Origin: Rhypophila decipiens
Lineage: Eukaryota; Ascomycota; Sordariomycetes; Sordariales; Naviculisporaceae
DNA: 64,000 nucleotides
Assembly (NCBI GenBank): GCA_033297075.1
Contig: MU858071.1
Span: forward strand, 1-64,000
Direction: 5' to 3'
The notes under the pieces were generated by a model. It made no database searches. It was not told where the DNA came from and worked only from the letters and a program-made list of their open reading frames with translations. The position numbers and the translations under genes were made by a program. Positions within the stretch are counted from its first letter, which is position 1. Each line of letters begins with the position of its first letter. Below, in pieces: positions 44,701-54,986 of the stretch.

Positions 44701-45458
44701 TGAGAACTTACCAGTCTTCCTTCCGAGAATATCCGAAACCCAAGACCTATTTCGCCATTCCGCACAAGAGACGTGATCCTAGAGATTATCGCATACGGAA
44801 AAAAGATAACCCCGAGTTATACAAAATCGCAAAGCTCTCGGCGGTAAAGTATCTCCGGAAATACTACGGGCAGCCTTTTAAACGCCCGCTCTCTTCCAAA
44901 GCCATTCGAGACATGAGCAAGTCCATAGCCAGAAAACGCGGGATGAGTCACAAAGTCATTAGACACAAGCTCAATATGAAACACGGCAAATACACGGTCC
45001 TTTTTGGCCCTACGGAATGGGTAGAGGGCGACTGGGGCTGGATTGTCGACTTTGACTCGCGCAACGAGAGGCTTACGGAGGCGTTCGCTCGAGCGGAGAA
45101 GCGGGATATAAAGATCAAGAAAAAGAAAAGGTTCGTTAGAAAGGTCTGGAAAGCCCTGAGGGCCCAGAAGAAAAAGGAAGCCAAAAAGCGGAAAACCGAC
45201 GGTGGTGGTGGTGGTGCGATGGTGGCCAGTTCAACACAGCCTGACGCGTATTCGAGGTTCAAGAACCGCATGTTCATTTCGAGCCAAGCGGCCCCGCCGT
45301 CGTCTCTGTCTCGGGGACCTCCTCCTCTGTATTCGTCGCAAGCAGAGTGGGCCAGGTCGGTGCTTGCTGCTAACAGCCAGGTCGCGAGCGGCAAGTTTGG
45401 GGATAAGAACCGGAAGAAGAAAGGTGGAGCGAAGCCGATACCTAGAGCGTTCCAATGA
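41769..45458 (+). CDS. Large protein with RRN6-like beta-propeller and repeated N-terminus
   Basis: Exons 41769-42600 and 42670-45458 join in phase 1 across a 69-nt intron, giving 1206 residues. The first exon carries three related basic modules starting AESEANDRR and AESETNAPRSHRNGAQRR (twice), and two APTIW-AP segments. The middle reads HPVLAIAAGRLGNNLRLVSL, KWAWTEED and RWLVVQ, then IIDKSGTWSLWDL and FQILVLSRDLEVSSALC. This pattern resembles the N-terminal propeller of RRN6, a core factor of RNA polymerase I initiation. The C-terminal third is strongly basic (YRIRKKDNPELYKIAK, IKIKKKKRFVRKVWK) and ends in an SSQ-rich tail with KNRKKKGG. It could instead be an unrelated nucleolar protein. 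The RRN6 link is by eye only. Confidence 0.6.
42093..42248 (+). repeat. 78-bp tandem duplication in the RRN6-like first exon
   Basis: Units 42093-42170 and 42171-42248 are almost identical (ATGGCTGAATCAGAAACC and ATAGCTGAATCAGAAACC starts) and stay in frame. A third, older copy forms the start of the gene at 41769-41846. Confidence 0.9.
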
Positions 45459-45860
45459 TTGCCTACCTCTATATGTACTCCCAAGGGATTGATAGGTGGG
45501 CTAACTGCGTTGCTTTCTGACGGTATGTCGACAGCATGTCGACGACGGTGGTTTGGTTTGCTCAGGACATCTGATAAAGAGGCTCTACTGTCCTCTGGCT
45601 GGTATTTAAGAGGTGGGCCAACTGTGTTGTTTTCTGTAGATATGTCGACTGTGGTTTGTTTGCTCAGCATAGCATCTAGCATGGAGTTTAGCATAGTGTA
45701 ATGATAGATACTTCTAGACCTAGTTACCTAGTATAAGCTATGTAAAGCCAAACATTAAAAGAGTCAAGCTCCTAGGAAATAACAAGACAACAACCCCTGC
45801 CTGCCACGCTTCCCGTCCAAGGCAGGATCGATTGACTACCTCTTCCCATCCAGTCAAAAT
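45459..45860. other. Convergent 3' region RRN6-like / SEC31, with an internal duplication
   Basis: Two diverged copies of a segment of about 60-70 bp sit at 45495-45567 and 45611-45667. Both begin AGGTGGGC(T/C)AACTG and end TTTGCTCAG, and both contain ATGTCGAC. No gene supported. Confidence 0.6.
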
Positions 45861-48800
45861 TCAAGGAGTGGCCTTGCTCATGCTTACAAGACGTTTCACA
45901 CCAACCTGTAAATCAGTCAACATTAGCAAAAAATTGTAAAATGGTTTGAAAACAAAGTACTCACCATCCACTGTCCGCACTCGTCGGTCTTATCCCTTTG
46001 GATCTCAACCTGGATCCTCGACGCAACAAGATAATCACGATCGGCCAGCGCCCGAGCAAGCGCAGTCAACTCATCAATGGTATCCGGCTTGACGAGCTCT
46101 TCATTGTTGAGGTGATCAAAGAGCAGACCCAGTCGCTTCTGAGTATCCTTGACCTGCGGCGCAAACGAGGCCGGAGCCTTGGATGCCACTCTTTGCATGT
46201 CCCGAGTAAAAATGTCGACAAGTTCCTGGGCGCTTGCTGGGATGTGAGAACGGTCTCCGGCGGGGTGCTTGGCCTTGGGGGGCGCCGCGGTGCGGGGAGG
46301 TGGTACTGAGGCCGGCTTGGCAGCGGGTGGTGGCCCGCTGGAAGGTGGACGTGCGGCGCTTGGCGGAGGTCCGACGGGCGGCCGAGAGCCTTGCGGCGGT
46401 GGAGGGGCAAACTGCTGAGCATGCTGCTGTTGCTGGGCTGCAGGAGCATATGAGTTGGAGGGAGGAGGCGCGAAGGCAGGGCCAGATGGGGGTTGGTTGA
46501 ACTGCTGCGTCGAAGGGGCCGGGGCATATCGGTTTGAAGGAGGAGCACCGGCCGGAGGAAGGTTGTAAGGGGAAGCAGTTCGGGCCACGGGCGGCGCCAT
46601 CGGCGGTGGCAGAGTTGATGCTTGCGCCGGCGGTGGGGGTGCGTACGGATTCGTGGCTACGCTTGACGCTACCGAAGACGGGCGAGGCAGGTGCTGTTGA
46701 CCAGCGTGAGGGGGTCCGACGGGCGGCGAGGCCATGCTACGAGGGGGCGCAGAGCCCTTGGGAGGAGGCGGGGGCGGAGTAGGAGCACTTCGCTGGTAGG
46801 GCCCGGTTGGCGGCGGTGACGCTATGCCAGCCTGGTTGGGGAAAGGCGACGTGATGGGGGCAACGCGGGGTGTTGACTTGCGGATAGGGGGCTTCACAAC
46901 CATTGGCACATCGTTCCAGTCGCCAACATCCTTGTTGATCTTGGGCGGTGGGCCCGTGGTCTTGGGAGGCGGGGGCACACCTCCAAGGCCGGCTTGACCA
47001 AAGTTTTGGGTCGGAGCGCCGTAGTTCTGAGTCGGAGCACCATAGTTTTGGGCTGGAGCAGCATATCCCTGCGTGGGCGGGGCGTAGCTTGAGGCGGGGG
47101 CCCCATAGGGTCCAGGGGCTGGGGGCGATGGGTTATAGTTCTGTTGGGGCGGCGCGTATGGATTGGATGCTGCTGCCGGCTGGAACTGGGATCCGGCCGG
47201 GGGGCCATAGGGATTGGGCGCTGCGCGAGGCGCTTGCGGTTGTGCTGGCGGTGCGTACGAAGCCGGCGCCGGAGCTTGATAGCCAGTTTGCGCCGGGGTG
47301 CGGGACGAGGTTCTGACCGGGGCCGCCTGCTGCCGTGTGGCGGCTTGGGGAGCAGCCTTCTGAGTGGCAAGTCTGACGCGATTCCTTGCCACCTCAGCAG
47401 CGGGATATCTCGTTGGGAGCAAGTCCAGGTACTTCTGAGCAACGGCAAGCTGGCCGTGGGCAGCAACGATGTCGGCATACTCGACATACTTGTCGTACAA
47501 GGCGGCAAGCTTCCATCCCTCAGTCTGGCTCTTCTCGCCGTCGTTGAACTTGGTGACGTGGCGGAAAACCGTGACCTTTTCGATGAACTGCTGGAGGGAA
47601 CGGGCGTGCACAGAGAAAGTAGAGTCGTCTCCCGACTCCTTCATGCCAGCCTGTTCAGCCTCCTCCAACTCGGAGATCCAGATGCCGACCACCTTCTCGA
47701 GCTTGGAGCCAATCAGATAGCAGAAAGAGGCGTCCTTCCTGGTGCCGGCCTCGAGAATTCGGTCGCCCAGGGCCTCGCAGAGATCGGGGAACTCGGAAGG
47801 CTCCGCAAAGGTGCAGAGGGTGGCCACCGTCTCCTTCCAGTTGGAGAGATCTGCGTTGTAGACAATGTCCCACAAGTTCTTGGAGGCAACCGAGCTGATG
47901 AGTCGGAGATAGCTGGGGCCAACCTTCTTCTCTGCCAGATAGGCAGCCTGGACCTTCTCCAAAAGACCCTTGCCGCCACAGTTGGCAATGACAAAGGCGT
48001 CCGCAATCCTGTCCTGCTTGATGCAGATGTCGACCGCCTTTTCAAAATTGCCGAGCATGATGGCCCTGGTGATCGAGTCTTCAAGGGCAGTGTTGCCATC
48101 GCTGAAGAGATGGAACGGATCGTCAGTCTTGGCCCCTTTGGTGGCAGCGAGATCCGACAAGAAGTCGTCGTCACCATCGTCGCCCTCGCCCCACATGCTC
48201 ACAACACGCCTGTGCTTCTTGGGTGCACCATCGCCGTTGGGCTGCAGAGTGGTCGCGATATTGGAATCTTCCTTGGGCTCTGTGGCTTCGGCCGTTTCCT
48301 CCTCCGGCCCGTCCGACTCCTCATCCTTGGAGAACCCCAGATGCTCAATGATCCTGGTGCGACCGTCCGACTCGTTCAGCGTCTTCATGACCTGCCACTC
48401 AGACTTCTCCTCCTCGGTCTTGGCGTTTTGCAAGTGCTCCTCGCAGATGCCAGCAATATCGCCACTCCTGAAAGCCTCCTCGAACTTGTCGGTAGCGGTG
48501 CCAACGTCCGAGTCTACAGAGAAACCAGAGATCTGAATCTTGGAAGATCTGGCCTGCCCAGCAGCGCTGTCATTCTTCTTGAAAATCACGAGTTTGCCTC
48601 CATAGCCAAACGACACGCCGACCGGGCGTTCGTACCAGGTGGGGGCACGGGCGAGCGAGAAAGAGGCGCCCTGGATCTGGGTTGGAGCCTTGGAGAAGAA
48701 ATCATCATCATCCAAGTTGTTCTGGGCCGCAGGGGCCGCACTCGGGTTGGTATTCTGCATAGTTTGAATCGTGATCTTCCCGTCGAACGAGGCAGTGGCA

Positions 48801-49800
48801 ATGAGATCTGGGTTATGTGGGTTGAAGCGGGTCAAAAACGTCCAGTTGGTCACCTCGGGGAACTCGCCGTAGCGTTCACCCGTCTCTGGGTTCCATACCA
48901 ACGTCCGGTTGTCCTTGCCGCAAGACAGCAGCAGGCCAGCATCCTGTTGGCACCAAGACAGCGAAAGAACACCCTGGTCGTGACCCTGGAGCGTCCTCTC
49001 TGGAGCCTGCGAGTTTCGAAGGTTCCACGAGAGTATCACCGGCGTATTGTCGTCCGAGGTAGCAGTCAAGAGCTTTGTCGAGTTATTCGGGTCCCAGGCG
49101 ATCGCGCTGACAGCTTTCCTGTTGTTGTTGAGAGTGAGAGACGACTTCTTGGTCTTGAGATCCCACACGGTGACGAAGCCTCCCGCGCCGCCAGTCGCCA
49201 GGATATTCGACACCTTCCTGTTCCAGGCCAGAGATTCGATGTCGTCGGCGCGCGCCGCAGCGGTGCCGAGACGGAAAGCGGTCGACGTATCGTTGATGTC
49301 CCAGATGTAGAGCTCGCCCTTGGCGCCTGCAGTGGCGAGAACTTGAGGTTTGAGAGGGTTGAACTGTAGCGACTTGATGGGTCCCGTGTGCTTTGTGGTG
49401 CGCGACATGAGCGCATCCTCCTCTCCAGCAATGAGCTTCGCCGCGTCCCAGAGGTCCAATGACCCATTCTCCATAGCGCCGGCGATAACGCCACGAGGGT
49501 GGTCTTCGGATGGGAGGCCCCATGCTATATCGTAGAATCTGTAATCCTGGGTGTCAGTTCTGGCATCGAGCTGCACGCAAAAGACAGCATGTACCTCGAT
49601 TCTGTGCTGATGCTGACGACCGACTGCAGCTCTAGGCCTTGGTCCTGGTTGTCTAGGCTCAGATCCCAAACTTCGAGCTTGGACTCGTCCGAGAAGTCGG
49701 CGTCGACTGCGCCCGATCGAGTACCTGTAACCACCAGAGGGTTGGCCCCGGGAGACCAGGCGAAGGCCGCCGTTCGCGGAATCTCTCTCAACCGAACCAT
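45861..49800 (-). CDS. SEC31: COPII outer-coat protein SEC31
   Basis: With Sec13 it forms the outer cage of COPII vesicles leaving the ER. Exons 49800-49595, 49538-45965 and 45905-45861 give 1274 residues; the introns are 56 and 59 nt. The N-terminal WD40 propeller (about 1-330) includes [47 protein letters not shown] and [15 protein letters not shown]. The alpha-solenoid ACE1 region (about 500-780) follows, with [21 protein letters not shown] long Pro/Gln/Tyr/Ala-rich linker (about 800-1130), which in the family binds Sec23, leads to a C-terminal helical domain ending LVSMSKATP. The last exon is only 45 nt. Confidence 0.95.
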
Positions 49801-50694
49801 GATGGCGTATGTCTGGTCGTCGACGTGTTGGAGAGTCTAGAAGAGCTTGGCTCGGTCGTCAATGGAAAGGGCGGGGAGGTGGTTGTCGAGAGGGGAAGGT
49901 TTGATGCGGTGGACGAGTTTGGTTTACAAAAGCAGACTGCTTGCTGGAAAGTCGGACGAGATGAAAGTGCAATTGGAAGAGTGATATGAAGATAGCAGCC
50001 GCAGACCTCCAGTTTCCCTGCAGCAAAGAGCTTGGAAGCTGGCAAGGCAGACGATGCTGGCGAGATAAACTCCAGTTAATGAGACAAGTGGAACTGTTGC
50101 TGCATGTTGCCAGATTGCATCGGTGGACGGTTTACTCTCCCCTGACGCACCGCTGACTTTGTTCTCAGAGGGCCCGGATTGCGCCCACAACAGGGGAATG
50201 CTAGCCCGGGGCTCTGGGGTATGCTAATTTTTTGTGCCACAGGCCTTTTGGCGGGAGCCTAGCCCGTTTTGGCCAGGTATCCTCGGCAGCCTCACTGTTA
50301 ACCCTAACCCATTCAGATACGCGTACTCCGTACCCCGTCTGTTTTGTGATTTCAGCGGCGTCACATCCAGAGTTGTAACTGAGAGTTATTAAACTTGGTT
50401 GAACTAGTAGAACAGGTTCAAAGTTGCCCGACACACGTGATTTCGATATTTCAATCTCACCACGTCCAACAGAGAAATATACGCGCGTTTCGAGCCTTCA
50501 GCTATTATTAAGAAATATACGCGCGTTTCGAGCCTTCAGCTATTATTATAAGACGACTCAGGTTCAGCCGAAGAAGAGAGCAGCGTTGTTCATACATTTC
50601 ACTTCAACATTGTCGAGGCCCCTGAGGACCAGCTCACCAACATAAACAGCAGCGCCCCGCCATACCCCTTTATCAACCTACAAATAGAATAAAC
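49801..50694. promoter_or_regulatory. Divergent region SEC31 / RRM gene
   Basis: 894 bp between opposite starts. It contains the perfect 38-bp tandem duplication at 50473-50548. No other gene seen. Confidence 0.5.
50473..50548. repeat. Perfect 38-bp tandem duplication upstream of the RRM gene
   Basis: Units 50473-50510 and 50511-50548 are identical, each starting AGAAATATACGCGCGTTTCG and ending CAGCTATTATTA. Each contains the palindrome ACGCGCGT. They lie 150-220 bp before the RRM start codon. Confidence 0.95.
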
Positions 50695-51208
50695 ATGAGC
50701 GACGCTGCACGGTGGAAAGCAACAGTCTACATAGGCGGCCTCGCCCCAGTGGTAACCACAGAGCATCTCCAAGCCGCCTTCCTGCCCTTTGGTGAGATCG
50801 CCGATGTCTCGCTGCCCAGAAATGAGAACCCCAACTCGACAGATCCTCACCGAGGATTCGCCTATGTCGAGTACGAGGATGCCGAAGACGCCAAAGAAGC
50901 CATCGACAACATGGACCAGTCGGAGCTGTTTGGGCGAGTGATCAAGGTGTCGGCTGCCAAGGCACCCAGGAGTACAAATTCAGGACTGGGGAGCAAGACG
51001 GCTGTGTGGGAGCAGGTGAGTTCCCCGATGCATCATCGGTTCACAAGCATCAGATGAGTAACCAAGAAAAATACAGGAAGGATGGCTTGCCGAAAATGCC
51101 GTTTCAGAAGAGGATCGTATGGCTGCTGAACAAGCTCAGATTCCAAGGGCAGAGGATCCAATGCAAGGTCTCGAAGGCCTTGATGTTGCCGGACCAAAGC
51201 CGGAGTAA
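50695..51208 (+). CDS. RRM-domain RNA-binding protein (cyclophilin-E RRM type)
   Basis: A single RNA recognition motif occupies residues 8-90: RNP2 is VYIGGL and RNP1 is RGFAYVEY, with both aromatic positions kept. Exons 50695-51015 and 51077-51208 (intron 61 nt) give 150 residues. The C-terminal tail is acidic (NAVSEEDRMAAEQAQ, then LDVAGPKPE). The RRM most resembles the N-terminal RRM of the spliceosomal cyclophilin PPIE/Cyp33, with KATVYIGGLAPVVTTEHLQA in the position of its VLYVGGLAEEV. No prolyl-isomerase domain follows, so this is a stand-alone RRM. The role is probably in pre-mRNA processing, by inference. Confidence 0.85.
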
Positions 51209-51629
51209 AGGGGAATGGCATCTCGACCTTGGATTTACGGGAGACACTTTGGAACTACTCCATGGTCAGCCATTGTCCATCAGACGGGTGCAAATACCAA
51301 GAGAAGCACCCCGTGCATGTATACTCAAAGACAATCAACCCTTCATGTTGTTTTGATACACAGGGAGGGAAACGATTCATTAGCATAGCTACGGTGTTAG
51401 GCGGCGGGAATATCATCTATCGGTTTAGGGCGAACATGGATACTGTTTTCTTTCCACTCGTCCTTCTCTCGGGCACGCACGATTGAATAATCACAAACGA
51501 AACCCCTCCATTGCATGTAAAACCAACTCGGATAAACCTATCATGTACAAAGTGGCTTCCTACCCATCCGCAGTTCTGAAAGGACCCTAACCTTTCCAGG
51601 ACACCCAATATCATCAACACCCTTAATAT
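51209..51629. other. Convergent 3' region RRM gene / B12D-like gene
   Basis: 421 bp, no gene supported. Confidence 0.5.
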
Positions 51630-52169
51630 TTAGTGGTGCTCGGAGCTTTCGTGCTGCTTCTGGGCGGCGACATTTTGGCGCTTGAGACGGATGGTCTTGT
51701 CGGTCATAAAGTGCCGGAGGCTGGAGTAGCCCGCAGCGCAGACGGCGAAACCAACGACGACGCCTAGAAAATGAACGGTGATGAGTACGATGCATGAATA
51801 GAGGAGGTTATCGTCCAAGCGTACCGAGAGGTATCAATTCAGCGGGGATCTTGCGAAGGCGTCTCAGGCGCTGAGAGACGGTATGAGCTATTATCTCGTT
51901 AGTTGATGAACATTCGCCCCGCCAACCAATTGAACCATCTAATTCCAACAAGTCGATCGATCGAAGGTCTCGTATGTGCGGGAATGGCGGTGGTCAAGCT
52001 CAATCGCGCGACGTACCAGCTTGCTCCTCATTCTAAAGCTTCGAGGTTAGCTGTGACGACATTGAGACTCACGAGGGTTTCCCATCATAGGGACAGAAAA
52101 ACCTACCGGCACCGGCCGCATCATGCGAACCGTTGGGCGAAAAGCCTGGAGAGCGCGAGTGGCATACAT
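51630..52169 (-). CDS. Small mitochondrial single-span protein, B12D/NDUFA4-like
   Basis: Four short exons (52169-52107, 52032-52017, 51887-51825 and 51763-51630) join in phase to 91 residues. The N-terminus MYATRALQAFRPTVRMMRPV lacks acidic residues and looks like a mitochondrial presequence. HTVSQRLRRLRKIPAEL follows. One membrane span (about 47-65) is LIPLGVVVGFAVCAAGYSS, then HFMTDKTIRLKRQN. The KIPAELIPLGVVVG pattern before a single span suggests the B12D/MLRQ (NDUFA4) family, whose animal member associates with cytochrome c oxidase. Exon 2 is 16 nt; the acceptor at 51888 has ACTAAC 13 nt upstream. A variant that skips exon 2 and uses the AG at 51871 would also stay in frame. Head to head with COX12. 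Confidence 0.75.
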
Positions 52170-52666
52170 TTTGATTCTGAAATGGAGTGGAGAGGTTTTC
52201 TTGGTGTTGCGCAGCAATTCCAGGAAGCTCGAGAACGAGTGGGTGAGGTTCACAGTTCGTCAGAAACAAAGATGGAGTTCAAGTCACGGAGCTCGGCTGC
52301 TGCAAGCACAGGCCCTGCTGCTACGGAATGCCACGGGCAGCCACACCTTCCAAAAAGAATGGGCCCATTTTCCAGATGACCGAAGAGTTGGATAAAGCCC
52401 ATCAAAATCCGGCTGCCTCAGGCCGCAACACCCTTTAATTCCAGCCAGCCACTGTGAAGAGCTCCAGGGGAGCAACAGCAGCTGCAGCACAGGCCCAAGC
52501 AGAATCGATCCACTCAGCACTCATCATCGACCGACGAACTCCGAAAGAGCTAGCCACCCTGCCTCCCACCTCACCTCAGAAGCTTCAATTCTGACAACAA
52601 CCCTCTGAAAACTCTCAATTGACCACCCACCAGACTCTCCCCGCTACCCAAAAAAATTCGCCCAAG
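52170..52666. promoter_or_regulatory. Divergent promoter B12D-like / COX12
   Basis: 497 bp between the starts of two genes for small mitochondrial proteins linked to cytochrome oxidase. No third gene seen. Confidence 0.55.
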
Positions 52667-53410
52667 ATGTCCGACAGCGAGGAACGCGTTACCAAGCCCT
52701 TCAAGTTTGTCACTGGTACGAAAGAAGCTTGCTTTTATGCTTAAAATTCCCTCGGTTGAATAAACAAGAAACATGGCCTGATCTTGAATGTACTAACCAT
52801 TGTTGCTCATGATAGCTGGTATGTCAATTCTCATCACCACGAATCCCGCAAATTCTGTACCCTCGAAAAGAACGATCGAGCTATGTTGGCGGATGGAAGC
52901 AAGCGAAGGAGGGGGCGTCAATTGGATTTTTGAGGATCATGGATGCGACCGGCGGAACGTTGACGAGAACGACATGCAATCCTCCACGAAACATGACCAG
53001 GGAGAGAGAGAGCAATCAAGATCAATTTTCGACTGGAAGCTAACTCGGGACGTTTACAACAATAGGCATTGACGCGCGATTCCCCAACGTCAACCAGACC
53101 AAGCACTGCTGGCAAAACTACGTCGATTATCACAAGTGCATCCTCGCCAAGGGCGAGGACTTTGCTCCCTGCCGCCAGGTCAGTTCAGCCGAGGGAATAG
53201 CGGAGGACATGCTACACACGGATGCTGATATTGTTTCTTGGCGATAGTTCTGGCTCGCCTACCGTTCTTTGTGCCCTAGTGAGTGGTACCAGAGATGGGA
53301 TGAGCAGCGTGGTAAGTTATATGCACCACAAGATTTCCATCGTCTGCATACGGAGCACCTCGTTGACAACTGTCACAGCGAACGGCAACTTCCCTGTCAA
53401 GTTGGAGTAA
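52667..53410 (+). CDS. COX12: Cytochrome c oxidase subunit VIb
   Basis: Intermembrane-space subunit that bridges the complex IV dimer near the cytochrome c site. Five exons (52667-52715, 52816-52818, 53066-53178, 53248-53311 and 53379-53410) total 261 nt, giving 86 residues, the human COX6B1 length. The protein reads MSDSEERVTKPFKFVTAGID, then ARFPNVNQTKHCWQNYVDYH. The coiled-coil-helix cysteines are present: HCWQNYVDYHKC (CX9C) and PCRQFWLAYRSLC (CX10C). The end is NGNFPVKLE. The second exon is just CTG. It has TACTAAC and TAG before it and GTATGT after it, and adds one Ala. Skipping it also keeps frame (VTGID). Import would use the Mia40 pathway, as for the family. Confidence 0.92.
52816..52818 (+). 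other. 3-nt microexon (CTG) of COX12
   Basis: Flanked by an intron of 100 nt (52716-52815, branch TACTAAC at 52791-52797) and one of 247 nt (52819-53065, branch GCTAAC). Each has canonical GT and AG ends. Inclusion changes VTGID to VTAGID. Confidence 0.65.
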
Positions 53411-54035
53411 ATCTATCCCATTGGGAATGGTGACATGGGGAGAGAGCTCTAGAGGCGTTACGGCTGTACAGTTTTGAGGAACAGAGGGCCCACGGGAGCT
53501 GCATGCCATCCTGCTTGGTTATGGTATAATTCATTTACTACTAGAAATCAAGCCGTCTCTCGCTCAAACTGCGAGGCCTGAGTTAGCTCATGGGGGGTCA
53601 ATGATGGTTTTCGTCTTTTCTTTGTACTAGAGAACTATAACCTGGTTAGGGGTGGTGTAATAACATTGCACATAGAAATGAGATGATCACTTGGCGGCAC
53701 GAGGATGTGAAGAAAAAGGCTCACTTGGTCAACTTGCTGAGTGATGGTGGTGAATGATTTTTTATTCATGACGGAATTATGATTCCATTGCCTACCTAAC
53801 GTAGGAGTCCAATTGTCCATTGATCCCGTTTCCTTAACCCGAAAATGCCATGCCGCCAATAAATCCATACAGTAACTAGAATGGTATCATACGCCGCTGC
53901 TACGCTTGATAAAAACCGCTGTGCCAGAAGAACGCCATAAACCGTGAAAAATATCGTGACCTGATTCCGTCTTCCCGGCCAGGCTCAAGAGGTCGTAATA
54001 TTACAACATACACACAAGTCCGCTGCTCCTCAATC
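53411..54035. other. Convergent 3' region COX12 / SDE2
   Basis: 625 bp between convergent stops; no gene supported. Confidence 0.5.
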
Positions 54036-54986
54036 CTATAAGCAATCCTCCTCATCAGAACTCATGAACTCATCCTCCTCGTCAAACCCAAAGAACGTCT
54101 TGGCCGAAGCCTTGCCCTTTTGAGCAGCGCTGGGCCCAGACCCAGCTGCCTGGGCACCCAAAGGAGGTATGAGGGACTTGGAGGAGCTCGAGCTATCCGC
54201 AGCATTCTCCTCGTCCTCCTCACTCTCCTCCTCTTCTTCCTCCGAAATATCCTTCAAAGCCTCCTCACTAGTCCTCGACCCATAAGAACTCCCACTAAGC
54301 AGCGCAAGATTATCCTTGTAACCCCCAGCCTTCAAAGCAGCCAAAACCGCCTCCCTCGTCTGCTCCCCCGTCTCTTCTTTCTCCCTAACCCACTTGCCAT
54401 CTAGCTGTCCTTTAGTGCCATATTTGATTTCATGCTGTTTGCGCTCTGTAATCTCGACAATCTCAGCCCACCTCGCCATGCGCTTTTCTTTTTCTTGCCT
54501 GTCCATCTCGGGTTTGATGGCCAGATACTCTGCTAGTGCCTTTGCCTCGGTTACAGTGCGAAGCCGGCGGCCGTCAAGGTTACGGCTTGAGCCGTTTTCT
54601 TCGACGCCGTTCTGGTTCTTCTTGCGCTTGGAGGACATGCGGCCGCCTGCTGCACGGAGTTGGGAGCCGAAACCGCCTTTTCCGCCGCACATGGGGAGGG
54701 AGAGGCGGAGGGTGAGGAAGTCATTGTTGGTGTCTTCATTTTCGAGGTTGTCGACCTTGTTTGAGATGAGGGACGATATTGGTGAGGCTGAGAATCTAGG
54801 GACTTGTTTATTGGAGATTGTTGTGACGATGAGGCGCGAAGTAGAAGCGCCCTTAGGCAGGCGCTCATCGAGCTCGCTGCACAGCTCGTCGATTGTTGTC
54901 GATGGGGGCAAGGCCAGCGACAGGGTCGGAGGCAGGCCTGTGCCTGCAAATGAGGTCACGAAGACGTTGATTTTACTGTCCGCCAT
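54036..54986 (-). CDS. SDE2: SDE2, ubiquitin-fold telomere-silencing and splicing factor
   Basis: In fission yeast Sde2 is made as a ubiquitin-fold precursor, cleaved after a Gly-Gly by deubiquitinases, and its C-terminal part then joins the spliceosome to promote excision of selected introns. A single uninterrupted frame encodes 316 residues. A beta-grasp N-terminal domain (about 1-100) ends at [20 protein letters not shown], the diagnostic cleavage site GG/KGG, so the released protein would begin with Lys. Next come [12 protein letters not shown], a charged helix [17 protein letters not shown], and a Ser/Glu-rich acidic tail ending [16 protein letters not shown]. Release of an N-terminal Lys is known to make the family a degradation substrate. 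It is head to head with the eS10 gene. Confidence 0.93.
   Translation of the reverse strand: MADSKINVFVTSFAGTGLPPTLSLALPPSTTIDELCSELDERLPKGASTSRLIVTTISNKQVPRFSASPISSLISNKVDNLENEDTNNDFLTLRLSLPMCGGKGGFGSQLRAAGGRMSSKRKKNQNGVEENGSSRNLDGRRLRTVTEAKALAEYLAIKPEMDRQEKEKRMARWAEIVEITERKQHEIKYGTKGQLDGKWVREKEETGEQTREAVLAALKAGGYKDNLALLSGSSYGSRTSEEALKDISEEEEEESEEDEENAADSSSSSKSLIPPLGAQAAGSGPSAAQKGKASAKTFFGFDEEDEFMSSDEEDCL

Noticed and set aside
44948..45694. 248-codon minus-strand frame with two similar VDI-(S/P)(T/S)E-N peptide repeats
   Set aside because: It is antisense to the RRN6-like C-terminus and the peptide repeat simply reflects the DNA duplication at 45495-45667.
47144..49369. 741-codon open frame on the plus strand
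   Set aside because: It is exactly antisense to the SEC31 coding sequence and has the biased composition of a shadow frame.
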